Below, in pieces: positions 16,041 to 23,748 of a stretch of 64,000 nt of DNA (position 1 is the first letter of the stretch; each line of letters opens with the position of its first letter). The notes beneath the pieces were generated by a model that worked only from the letters and a program-made list of their open reading frames with translations, was not told where the DNA came from and made no database searches. The DNA lies in contig JAUIGV010000023.1 of NCBI GenBank assembly GCA_030432565.1, positions 18,660-82,659 of the forward strand, in the 5' to 3' direction. The stretch comes from Verrucomicrobiia bacterium. Lineage in GTDB: Bacteria; Verrucomicrobiota; Verrucomicrobiia; Verrucomicrobiales; Akkermansiaceae. Position numbers and translations under genes: made by a program.

Positions 16041-17492
16041 ATGAAAAAACTTCTCTTCGCCTTGGTTCTTCTTCAACCGCTCGTTGCGGCCCCCGAAGAC
16101 TCACTCGTCAGGATCAATTCAACCATTCAGACATACAGCGCGTCCCAGCCCTGGGAAAAAACCCCTCCGAGATCCCGACGGGGACTTGGAACCCTCCTTG
16201 CGGGTAATCGCATTTTGACCACCGCCGCGATGGCTGCGGACTCGATTTATATCGAGCTCCAATCGGCCGACAGCACCCAGACCGTCCCGGCCAAGGTGAC
16301 CGCCATCGATTACGAAGCCAATCTGGCTTTGCTCACTCCAGATGCCGGGCCCGGCTTCTTGTCGGAGCTCAAAGCCACGGAGATCGCTTCTCCGGCCAAA
16401 CCAAACGACGAAATCGAACTCCTGCAATTGGAGACCAATGGCGACCCTCTGTCCACGACCGGTAAAATCCGCTCCATGGAATTGCTCAGCACCTTTGTGA
16501 GCGGGCGATACTTCCTCGGTTACGTCGTGAAGGCCTCGATGCAAACTTCCGGAAACTCGTTTACCCTGCCTGCCTTCCGAAATGACAAACTCACCGGGAT
16601 TCTCACCAGCTATGATTCCAAAGATCAGATTTGCGATGTGATCTCCATCGATATCATCTCGGCATTCCTCAAGGATGCCGAAGATGGAAATTACGAAGGA
16701 TTCCCAAGCCTTGGCATCGGAACCGCCACCACCGAGGACCCACACTTTCGCGGTTGGTTGAAGCTGCCCGAAGACAAGGGCGGTCTTTACGTCACCCGGG
16801 TGCTCCCAAAGGGTTCGGCAGCCAAGGCCGGCATGAAAAAAGGAGACGTCATCCTCGGCGTCGGTGGCTTTGCCATCGACCGACGGGGATACTTCGAGCA
16901 TCCGGACTACGGAAAACTTTTCTGGCCCCACCTGGTGCGTGGAGGCCCGATCATGGGCTCCAAAGTGGCGATCGAGGTCCTGCGGGACGGCAACGTCCAA
17001 ACCATCGAAGCCACCCTTGAAAAGTCGCCCGCGCCTCTGGTTCCCGGCTATCTCTATGACGAAGCCCCGCCCTTCCTCATCAAAGGTGGACTCGTTTTCC
17101 AGGAACTCTCCAAACCGTATCTTGAGGCCTTTGGCAAAGATTGGGCGACCCGCGCCCCACTCAACTTGCTCGACGTCCTGAGCAGCCCGGAAGATTATGA
17201 GGAAGGCCGACGCCGGGTCGTCGTGCTGACCCGCGTTGTGGCGACGGAGGCCACCATCGGATACGATCGACTCGGCAGCCAGATCATCAAGTCGGTGAAT
17301 GGCAACGCGGTGAAAGGACTCCCCGAGCTGGCAAAGGCTCTGGAAACCGTTCCGGAAAATGGCATTCACACCATCGAAACAGACGAAGAACCCTACCAAA
17401 TCTTCCTCGACGAAGCCCTCTCCGACCGGGTTGACCGGGATTTCGTGACACGGGGCCTGCCGACTCTGAAAAGACTCTACGAGGTCGAGTAG
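16041..17492 (+). CDS. Catalytically degenerate HtrA-like pseudoprotease with PDZ domain
   Basis: The 483-residue protein is a paralogue of the preceding protease with the same architecture: signal peptide (KKLLFALVLLQPLVAA), protease fold, PDZ domain (GGLYVTRVLPKGSAAKAGMKKGDVILGVGG) and the same long C-terminal region (VVVLTRV...EATIGYDRLGSQIIKSVNG). The catalytic positions are lost: LTNAHVV is LTTAAMAA, the HDCDLAL Asp is replaced in YEANLALL, and GNSGGP is GNSFTLP. The serine may remain, but without His and Asp no proteolysis is expected. It is probably cotranscribed with the active enzyme and may regulate it or form mixed oligomers; that is inference. Confidence 0.8.
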   Translation: MKKLLFALVLLQPLVAAPEDSLVRINSTIQTYSASQPWEKTPPRSRRGLGTLLAGNRILTTAAMAADSIYIELQSADSTQTVPAKVTAIDYEANLALLTPDAGPGFLSELKATEIASPAKPNDEIELLQLETNGDPLSTTGKIRSMELLSTFVSGRYFLGYVVKASMQTSGNSFTLPAFRNDKLTGILTSYDSKDQICDVISIDIISAFLKDAEDGNYEGFPSLGIGTATTEDPHFRGWLKLPEDKGGLYVTRVLPKGSAAKAGMKKGDVILGVGGFAIDRRGYFEHPDYGKLFWPHLVRGGPIMGSKVAIEVLRDGNVQTIEATLEKSPAPLVPGYLYDEAPPFLIKGGLVFQELSKPYLEAFGKDWATRAPLNLLDVLSSPEDYEEGRRRVVVLTRVVATEATIGYDRLGSQIIKSVNGNAVKGLPELAKALETVPENGIHTIETDEEPYQIFLDEALSDRVDRDFVTRGLPTLKRLYEVE

Positions 17493-17502
17493 GCGGTCTC
17501 TT

Positions 17503-18669
17503 TTACTTCGTTGGGATCTTCAGCGTCTGGCCAATCCGCAACATGTCGGATCGAATTCCACTGGCTTTTTTAATCGCCGAGATTGACACCTTGTAGCGAC
17601 GTGAGAGGGCGCTGAGGGTGTCTCCGCGAACCACCTTGTAACTGATAAACTCCGGGAGCGGAGCCGGATCCGGTTCCTCGACTACCGGAGGCGTTGACTC
17701 GGGTTCGCTTGTGGAATCCGGCTCAGACCCAGGGTCGTCGCTGCCTGCTTCCGGAGCATTTTCATCATCTTCAACCACCTCGGCACGAGCAGGCACCTCG
17801 GGCTCATCCGGCGCGCTGCCAATCTCCGGCTCCGGCTCGGTTTCGGGATCAGGTGTTTCCAGTTCACCAATCACTGTTCCCACTTCTCCCGAGGTCTCGC
17901 CTGCTTCCGAGCTAGTGGCTGGCTCCGGAGCCGGACCATCTGTCATATCCGGCCCGGAGGCAGGTTCGGTAGCTTCTCCCGTTTCTTCAGTCACCTGTTC
18001 CAGAGGGGTCACCTCCGGAGAAACAACGATTGCATCATTGGTCACTTCGACGGGGTCAGGTATGCCTTCTGGCTCGAGCTCAGCTTCAGATGACTCGATT
18101 TCAGAGGCCGTCAACCCTGGCGGCGGAGTCGGTGGCACCGCGCCTTCCGGGCCCGTTTCCCGGGTCAACGGAGCAATCTCATCTTCATTTGAAGCCAGAT
18201 CGGGGCCTTCTCCCTCAATCGGTCGCGCTCCAACCGGAAGAACCATGACGAGCTGATGAATCGCCTTTCCGGTTGAGTCGGTGAAGACTTGGCTCGCGCT
18301 TCGCTCCATGCCATTTCGCAAGCGGGCAATCTCGTATTGGAAAAGAGAATCAGCCTCCAATCCCCAAACTGCCTCCACCATCAAATATTTGCCTGAATCA
18401 AGGGTTCGCTGAATGGCCCGATATTGATTCTCACCTTTGTGGACCCTCCCCTCGATTTCCGCAAAATAGTCTCCAATCGGGAGTTGCTCCTGGGCGAACA
18501 TGAGACCGGCCTTGCTCATCCACGGGCCAAACTCAGCCTCGCGCGCCAACTCCTCGGTGGTGAGGCTTTGCTGAACTTTACCTTGCGGCTTCTTTGGATC
18601 GTCGCAGGAAGTGATCAGGGCCATCAAACCAATGGCGATGGAATGTTTGGCAGCAGAATGAATTTTCAT
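17503..18669 (-). CDS. LysM-domain lipoprotein with long acidic low-complexity spacer
   Basis: The 388-residue protein starts with a lipoprotein signal (SIAIGLMALITSC, lipobox Cys near residue 22). A folded N-terminal part of about 150 residues (AEIEGRVHKGENQYRAIQRTL) is followed by roughly 170 residues dominated by Glu, Pro, Ser and Thr (EPESTPPVVEEPDPAP). It ends in one LysM domain (YKVVRGDTLSALSRRYKVS...IGQTLKIPTK). The layout suggests a peptidoglycan-binding module held away from a membrane anchor by a flexible acidic tether. It converges on the pseudoprotease gene (10-bp gap). Catalytic function is not evident. Confidence 0.8.
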   Translation of the reverse strand: MKIHSAAKHSIAIGLMALITSCDDPKKPQGKVQQSLTTEELAREAEFGPWMSKAGLMFAQEQLPIGDYFAEIEGRVHKGENQYRAIQRTLDSGKYLMVEAVWGLEADSLFQYEIARLRNGMERSASQVFTDSTGKAIHQLVMVLPVGARPIEGEGPDLASNEDEIAPLTRETGPEGAVPPTPPPGLTASEIESSEAELEPEGIPDPVEVTNDAIVVSPEVTPLEQVTEETGEATEPASGPDMTDGPAPEPATSSEAGETSGEVGTVIGELETPDPETEPEPEIGSAPDEPEVPARAEVVEDDENAPEAGSDDPGSEPDSTSEPESTPPVVEEPDPAPLPEFISYKVVRGDTLSALSRRYKVSISAIKKASGIRSDMLRIGQTLKIPTK

Positions 18670-18770
18670 GGGAACGGGGTGAGAACTAAATTTCGATATC
18701 AGGACGAATCGTTTCAGGTTTCCAAGATATCATCGATCAACGCGATTGAGAAGCTTCCATTGTCTTCCAC

Positions 18771-18806
18771 AAAAAAAACGTGCCGTCCCGATCAGGGGCG
18801 ACACGT
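18771..18806 (-). terminator. Rho-independent terminator after the desaturase operon
   Basis: Reading the minus strand, ACGTGTCGCCCC pairs with GGGACGGCACGT (one mismatch and one G-T pair) around a short loop and is followed by eight T residues. It lies 20 bp beyond the stop of the small gene 18827-19195. Confidence 0.75.
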
Positions 18807-18826
18807 CTTGAAAGTAAAAATTAGCG

Positions 18827-19195
18827 CTACTCGATTCCCAGCTCCTGCTTGAAGTCGCGGCGCAAGTTGCGCTCGGCGAGATTCACCATCACGTCCACGT
18901 TGATGTCAGGAGCGTCAGCATCGAAACCCTTGGAGTAATTAAAGAGATGCTTCGGGAAGTATTCCGTGAATCCCTCCCGTTCCTTGTCGGTGAGTCTCCC
19001 CCAGACCCCAAAATTCAGGGTCCGCGCAAGCTTCTGCTTCATCTTGAGGGTCAATTTTCTCCCCTGACAGGCTCGTTGCACCTGCTTGTGGGTCAATTGC
19101 TCTGGCGAAGCCTCGACAAGATCGTGATTCGAAAGCCCCCATCCTTCGAGCAATGTCGCCAAAGGCTGTGGTCCGAAATCCCGCTCTTCAGTCAT
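18827..19195 (-). CDS. Conserved-looking small hypothetical protein, possibly helix-turn-helix
   Basis: The 122-residue product has no signal or membrane segment. The N-terminal half (LATLLEGWGLSNHDLVEASPEQLTHKQVQRACQG) has the spacing of a lambda-repressor-like helical bundle, followed by basic KLTLKMKQKLARTLN. The C-terminal half contains EREGFTEYFPKHLFNYSKG. It begins 9 bp after the desaturase stop and ends just before a terminator, so it is the second gene of the desaturase operon. A DNA-binding or regulatory role is a guess from shape only. Confidence 0.6.
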   Translation of the reverse strand: MTEERDFGPQPLATLLEGWGLSNHDLVEASPEQLTHKQVQRACQGRKLTLKMKQKLARTLNFGVWGRLTDKEREGFTEYFPKHLFNYSKGFDADAPDINVDVMVNLAERNLRRDFKQELGIE

Positions 19196-19204
19196 TCCGG
19201 GGGA

Positions 19205-20314
19205 TTAGGCATTCACGAGGCGAAGATCGCCGAGACGGCGAACCAGCTCGCGGGTTTCGCGCTGCCACTGGCGGAGAGTTGAGCGGGAAGCCTCAAGCGA
19301 TTGGGAAACCGAAGATTCCAGCTCGCTCAGGTTCTTTTTAAGCTGAACCAAAAGCTCGTCAACCCGGGCCATGGCATGCTCACAGATGGTGCCTTCCTTC
19401 GAATTGAGCTCGGCGAGTCTGGCTTCGGCCTTGCGCTGGGCCTCTCTCATTTCTGCCGCAACAATCTTGCTCTCGGGGACGCGACGAAGATTACTGACAA
19501 GACCCAGCTTGTGAAGAAGCATGATGGTCCACTTGGTTGGATCGAAGTTCCAGGCCTTCACACCGTTACGGTAGTCGTGCTGAAACTCGTGGTGATAGTT
19601 GTGATACCCCTCGCCATAGGTGACGAGAGCCATGATCCAGCTGTCGCGAGCACTGCAGCGGGTCGAGTAAGGCTGGTTGCCAATGGTGTGGCAAAGGGAG
19701 TTGATGAAGAAGGTTGACTGCTGGACCAGGACGACGCGCAGAGCACCCACCACGAGGAAGCCACCGAGCGCTCCCACCATTCCGCCCATGACGAAGTAGC
19801 CAATGACAGCCGGGAGAATGAGCCCTGCAATGAAAGCAATGGCGACGTAGTGCTTGTCCTGAAAACGGACCAAGGCATCTTTTTGAAGATCCTTGACGTT
19901 ATCGATTGGCTGGGGAGCATTAAGCTTGAAAAGAATCCATCCGATGTGCGCCCAGAAAAAGCCCTTTGAAATATCATAGGGGTCTTCGTCGTGATCGGTG
20001 TGCTTGTGATGGCGACGGTGATCCGAAGCCCAGTGCACCACCGAGTTCTCGAAAGCACAGGCTCCGAAAACCAAAGTAAAAAGACGAACCGGCCAGGTCG
20101 CCTTGAATGACAAGTGAGAGAAAAGACGGTGGTAGCCAAGCGTGATGCTCAGACCGGTCGCGATCATGTAGAAGGCGAAAAGACTCCACATGATCCAATT
20201 GAGATCATGCATGAACAGGAAAATGGGAGCCGCAACGACTCCGAGGACAGTAATGCCGAAGAGGAACGAGGTATTCACCCAGTTAACCCGGTAAAATGGA
20301 ATTCGATGATTCAT
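19205..20314 (-). CDS. Acyl-CoA/acyl-lipid delta-9-type fatty acid desaturase
   Basis: The 369-residue integral membrane protein has the three histidine boxes of non-haem di-iron desaturases: GYHRLFSH, HRRHHKHTD and HNYHHEF. Hydrophobic segments lie between boxes 1 and 2 and between boxes 2 and 3, as in the stearoyl-CoA desaturase family. These enzymes insert a double bond in membrane fatty acids using O2 and two electrons. The C-terminal 80 residues form an extra charged, probably coiled-coil helix (EAQRKAEARLAELNSKEG) beyond the usual desaturase core. A nested inverted repeat begins 32 bp upstream of the start and may control it. Confidence 0.9.
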   Translation of the reverse strand: MNHRIPFYRVNWVNTSFLFGITVLGVVAAPIFLFMHDLNWIMWSLFAFYMIATGLSITLGYHRLFSHLSFKATWPVRLFTLVFGACAFENSVVHWASDHRRHHKHTDHDEDPYDISKGFFWAHIGWILFKLNAPQPIDNVKDLQKDALVRFQDKHYVAIAFIAGLILPAVIGYFVMGGMVGALGGFLVVGALRVVLVQQSTFFINSLCHTIGNQPYSTRCSARDSWIMALVTYGEGYHNYHHEFQHDYRNGVKAWNFDPTKWTIMLLHKLGLVSNLRRVPESKIVAAEMREAQRKAEARLAELNSKEGTICEHAMARVDELLVQLKKNLSELESSVSQSLEASRSTLRQWQRETRELVRRLGDLRLVNA

Positions 20315-20334
20315 AAATATTATGTCTGTTTGTT

Positions 20335-20400
20335 GGAGCCTACCTGTTGGTCTGTGTGCAGCTCCCGCGTCGGGAGGAACCTACCAGCTGTGAGACCAAC
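20335..20400 (-). promoter_or_regulatory. Nested inverted repeat, candidate structured leader RNA of the desaturase gene
   Basis: The outer arms GTTGGTCT (20346-20353) and AGACCAAC (20393-20400) are perfectly complementary. Inside are CAGCT/AGCTG and a 6-bp hairpin CTCCCG-CGT-CGGGAG. On the minus strand, the GGAGCT of the inner hairpin could also pair with GGCTCC at 20335-20340, giving a possible alternative or pseudoknot pairing next to the start of the desaturase (20314). GGARCCTACC also occurs as a direct repeat. The position fits a 5' untranslated regulatory element on the minus strand, but the divergent gene at 20560 is another possible target. Confidence 0.4.
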
Positions 20401-20559
20401 ATGCGAGAGCCAATTTCAGGTCGGCTGGAAAACGGGATCTCCCGGCAAAATCTTTCACTGATTTGCATTCTTTGAAACCTGACCAAGACTCTCACATTGA
20501 CTCACATTTTTTGTCAGACATGCTCCTTCCCGCCGTATTCTAAAATCTGCTTAAATCTC

Positions 20560-22134
20560 ATGAAGAACCTTTTTGCTCTCTCACTTCTGGCCAGCGCGCC
20601 TCTCTTTGCAGCCCACCCGGGCCAGGCACCTTACGAACTCTACTGCGGGGCCTGCCACGCCCCTGATGGCAAGGGCATTAGCGGCGGTCAATTCCCCCCT
20701 CTCGCCAATAGCGAATGGGTAAAGGGAAAGCCTGAGCGCATTATTGAAATCGTCCTTCACGGCCTGCAGGGCAAGCTTCAGGTCGCCGGAAAGGACTTCA
20801 ACCTGGCGATGCCCCCGCACAAGGACTCGCTCACCGATGATCAGATTTCCAACATCATCAGCTACGTCCGCTCGAGTTGGGGACACAAGGAATCGGCAGT
20901 CACCAAGCAGCAAATCGCAGCAATGCGAAAGAGCACGGCCAAGCAAAAGGACATGTGGCAGGCCTCGGACCTGCTCAAGAAATACCCAATTCAAAAGCCC
21001 CCCGCAATCCGGGATCTCCTTTCCTACACTCATCTCGGAAGCTTCAAGACCCTCGCCGACCTCCGCAAGACCAAGGCCGTGAACGCCGAGGAAGAGAAAA
21101 AGGGCGTCATTTCCCTTCAACACGCCGCCCTCAAAAAGAAGGCCCGCGACAACTACGGAATCGTCTGGGAAGGTTGGCTCGATGTCCCCCGCGATGGCAA
21201 ATACACCTTTACCTACGATACCGACGACGGTGGCGCGCTGACCGTCGACGGAAAAGAAATTATTACCCGGAACTATGTTGGCCCGGCCGGCAAGCCCACC
21301 AAGAAGTCGGTCACACTCAAAAAAGGCCGGGTTGACATTAAGATCGAATATTACGAACTCAGCGGACAGGAGCACATTTCCCTCTCCTGGGAAGGCCCCA
21401 AGATGAAGAAGCAATACCTCTCCGACACCAAGTCCAGCGGGGGCGGCGGAGGCGGTCGCGGCGGACAATCCATCCCGGTGGTCGCCCCAGCAGGAGAAGC
21501 CATCATCTACCGCAACTTTATTGCAGGCACCGATCCACGCGGCATTGGCGTCGGATACTCGGAAGGCGTCAACCTGGCCTTCAGCGCCGATTCAATGAGC
21601 CTCGATTTGATTTGGAAAGGCGACTTCATCGATGGCGGGCGCCACTGGGTGAACCGCGGTCAGGGCTTCCAGCCACCCGCCGGCGAGCAGGTCGTGACCA
21701 TCAACCGTGGCATTCCATTTGCAATTCTTGAAAGCCAGACCTCCGGATGGCCAGGCAAGGCGGACAACAAGTTGCAGCCGCTTTTCAAAGGCTACAGCCT
21801 CAACAAACAGCAGCAGCCGACCTTCAAATATCACTTTGGACCCATGGCGGCCCTCGACACCCCCGCCCCGAAGGCCGACGGCTCCGGATTCATCCGGACC
21901 ATCACAATTGACGTTCCTTCCCCCGGATCTCCCGACGAGCAGCTCTACTTCCGCGCCCTCAGCGGAGGCAGCGTGCAGAGCGGAGGCGAAAGAACCTTCA
22001 CCTTCGGAGGGGATCTCGTCGTCAACGTTCCGGGTTCGCAGCTTCCACCGTTCACCCGGGAAAACGAACTTCTCGTTCCCATCCCCCTCACACCGGGTAA
22101 GCACACCGTCACCATCGACTACACCTGGAAGTAA
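20560..22134 (+). CDS. Secreted cytochrome c / PA14-domain protein of PVC type
   Basis: I use the ATG at 20560, which starts a signal peptide (MKNLFALSLLASAPLFAA); the track start at 20497 adds 21 residues. The 524-residue protein has a class I cytochrome c domain with one haem site, CGACH, near residue 32 and a later Met-containing AMPPH segment as the likely axial ligand. A PA14-like domain follows (YGIVWEGWLDVPRDGKYTFTYDTDDGGALTVDG, about 190-290), then a Gly-rich linker, then a C-terminal domain with IYRNFIAGTDPRGIGVGYSEGVNLAF that I recall from planctomycete and verrucomicrobial cytochromes. It is probably periplasmic and pairs with the next gene, 31 bp on, in sugar or alcohol oxidation. 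Confidence 0.82.
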   Translation: MKNLFALSLLASAPLFAAHPGQAPYELYCGACHAPDGKGISGGQFPPLANSEWVKGKPERIIEIVLHGLQGKLQVAGKDFNLAMPPHKDSLTDDQISNIISYVRSSWGHKESAVTKQQIAAMRKSTAKQKDMWQASDLLKKYPIQKPPAIRDLLSYTHLGSFKTLADLRKTKAVNAEEEKKGVISLQHAALKKKARDNYGIVWEGWLDVPRDGKYTFTYDTDDGGALTVDGKEIITRNYVGPAGKPTKKSVTLKKGRVDIKIEYYELSGQEHISLSWEGPKMKKQYLSDTKSSGGGGGGRGGQSIPVVAPAGEAIIYRNFIAGTDPRGIGVGYSEGVNLAFSADSMSLDLIWKGDFIDGGRHWVNRGQGFQPPAGEQVVTINRGIPFAILESQTSGWPGKADNKLQPLFKGYSLNKQQQPTFKYHFGPMAALDTPAPKADGSGFIRTITIDVPSPGSPDEQLYFRALSGGSVQSGGERTFTFGGDLVVNVPGSQLPPFTRENELLVPIPLTPGKHTVTIDYTWK

Positions 22135-22165
22135 TCAGGCACCCCAACCCTAAAAATTTGATCCC

Positions 22166-23614
22166 ATGAAAAACTTCATTCTCTCCGCCGCTCTCGTTTC
22201 CACCGCGCTCGCCGATCCGCGTCAGCCGGAATTTTACCTGCGCGAAGAAATCCCAACGCCCGAAGGCGAGGTCCTCGAGCTCGGCGGCATCGCCATCATG
22301 CCCGATAAAAAAGTCGCCGTCTCTTCCCGTCGCGGCGACATCTGGATCTGCGAAGGTGCCTACGAAAAAGACCTCTCAAACGTCAAATGGACTCTCTTTG
22401 CACGGGGGCTTCACGAGCCTCTCGGGATGTTTTACCGGGACGGATCACTCTTCGTCACCCAACGCCCTGAAATCACCAAGCTCACCGATACCGATGGTGA
22501 CGGACGCGCCGACAATTTTGAAACCATCACCCATCATTGGGGGATCGATGGCGACTACCATGAATATAACTTCGGCTCCGATCCCGATAAAAACGGAGAC
22601 ATTTGGGTCGTTCACTGCCTCACCGGCTCCGGAGGAGCCAGCGAGAAGTCCCCTTGGCGCGGCTGGTGCTTCCGCTACAACCTCGACGGAACGGCAACCC
22701 CAACCTGCCCCGGAATCCGCTCCCCGGGCGGTATCGGCTTCAACCAGGCGGGCGACGCCTTCTATACTGACAACCAGGGACTCTGGAATGGTTCATCCTC
22801 TCTGAAGTGGCTCAGACCCGGTGGCTTCATGGGCAACCCCACTGGCAACAAATACGTCAAACTTGTCGAAGGCATGGAAGAGCCCCCCAAACCCACAAGC
22901 GGTTCACGCATGGTCGTCGAGCATGACAAGGACAAGCGCATCGTTCCGCCCGCCGTCATCCTGCCCCATGGCAAGGTCGGTCAATCTCCCACCGCCGTCA
23001 TTTATGATGACACCAATGGAAAATTCGGGCCCTTCCAAGGTCAGGTTCTTGTTGGCGAGCAGACCCATTCCCAAGTCCAGCGCGTCCACCTTGAAAAGGT
23101 CAATGGACTGTATCAAGGTGCCGTTTGGAAATTCCTTGAAGACTTCCGTTCGGGAATCGTCCCCGCCCGCATGGGTGAGAACGCGACTCTCTTCGTGGGA
23201 GGAACCAACCGCGGTTGGGCCGCCCGGGGAGGAAAAACCTTCACCTTCGAACGGGTTCGCTGGACCGGCAAAACACCCTTCGAAATGCACGAAATGCGCG
23301 CGAAGTCTGATGGTTTCACCATCACCTTCACCGAGCCCATCGACGCTGCCTCGGCTAAAGATCTGAAATCCTACGAGTGCGCCGCGTGGACCTACATTTA
23401 CAAAAGTGGATACGGTAGCCCCGAGGTCGACCAAGCCACCCCAAAGGTTGAATCCGTCACCGTGTCGGACGATAAGAAATCAATCCACTTGAAGGTTTCC
23501 GGTCGGGTTCGCGGCCACGTTCACCATTTCAAGCTCGGTGGCTTGAAATCGGCAACAGGAGACTCTCTTTGGCATCCCGACGTTTATTACACCCTCAACG
23601 AGATTCCCGAGTAA
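22166..23614 (+). CDS. Secreted sorbosone-dehydrogenase-like beta-propeller protein
   Basis: The 482-residue product has a short signal peptide (MKNFILSAALVSTALA). Its body reads as a six-bladed propeller of the PQQ/sorbosone dehydrogenase-like class: LELGGIAIMPDKKVAVSSRRGDIW, FVTQRPEITKLTDTDGDGRAD and SPGGIGFNQAGDAFYTDNQG. The DTDGDGRAD segment is a calcium-binding type loop. The gene follows the cytochrome c protein closely and ends before a strong terminator, so the two form an operon. The cytochrome could accept electrons from this protein; substrate and cofactor are not visible. Confidence 0.75.
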   Translation: MKNFILSAALVSTALADPRQPEFYLREEIPTPEGEVLELGGIAIMPDKKVAVSSRRGDIWICEGAYEKDLSNVKWTLFARGLHEPLGMFYRDGSLFVTQRPEITKLTDTDGDGRADNFETITHHWGIDGDYHEYNFGSDPDKNGDIWVVHCLTGSGGASEKSPWRGWCFRYNLDGTATPTCPGIRSPGGIGFNQAGDAFYTDNQGLWNGSSSLKWLRPGGFMGNPTGNKYVKLVEGMEEPPKPTSGSRMVVEHDKDKRIVPPAVILPHGKVGQSPTAVIYDDTNGKFGPFQGQVLVGEQTHSQVQRVHLEKVNGLYQGAVWKFLEDFRSGIVPARMGENATLFVGGTNRGWAARGGKTFTFERVRWTGKTPFEMHEMRAKSDGFTITFTEPIDAASAKDLKSYECAAWTYIYKSGYGSPEVDQATPKVESVTVSDDKKSIHLKVSGRVRGHVHHFKLGGLKSATGDSLWHPDVYYTLNEIPE

Positions 23615-23639
23615 ACGGACCCCTCTCTTAATTCTCCAG

Positions 23640-23674
23640 GGCCACACTCGTCGCGGGGTGTGGCCTTCTTTTTT
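23640..23674 (+). terminator. Rho-independent terminator after the cytochrome/propeller operon
   Basis: GGCCACAC and GTGTGGCC form a perfect 8-bp stem with a 10-nt loop, followed by TTCTTTTTT. It lies 25 bp beyond the stop at 23614. Confidence 0.88.
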
Positions 23675-23748
23675 GGAAAAACGATCCGGAAGGCAAGCTC
23701 GCCAAAATCGCCTGTTGCACCGCTTCCTCTTTGCGCCATCATCCCTCC

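Noticed and set aside
16119-17399. 426-residue minus-strand ORF
   Set aside because: Antisense to the pseudoprotease. The plus strand has a signal peptide and a PDZ domain; the minus ORF has neither.
20581-21468. 295-residue minus-strand ORF
   Set aside because: Antisense to the cytochrome c/PA14 gene, which has CGACH and a signal peptide.
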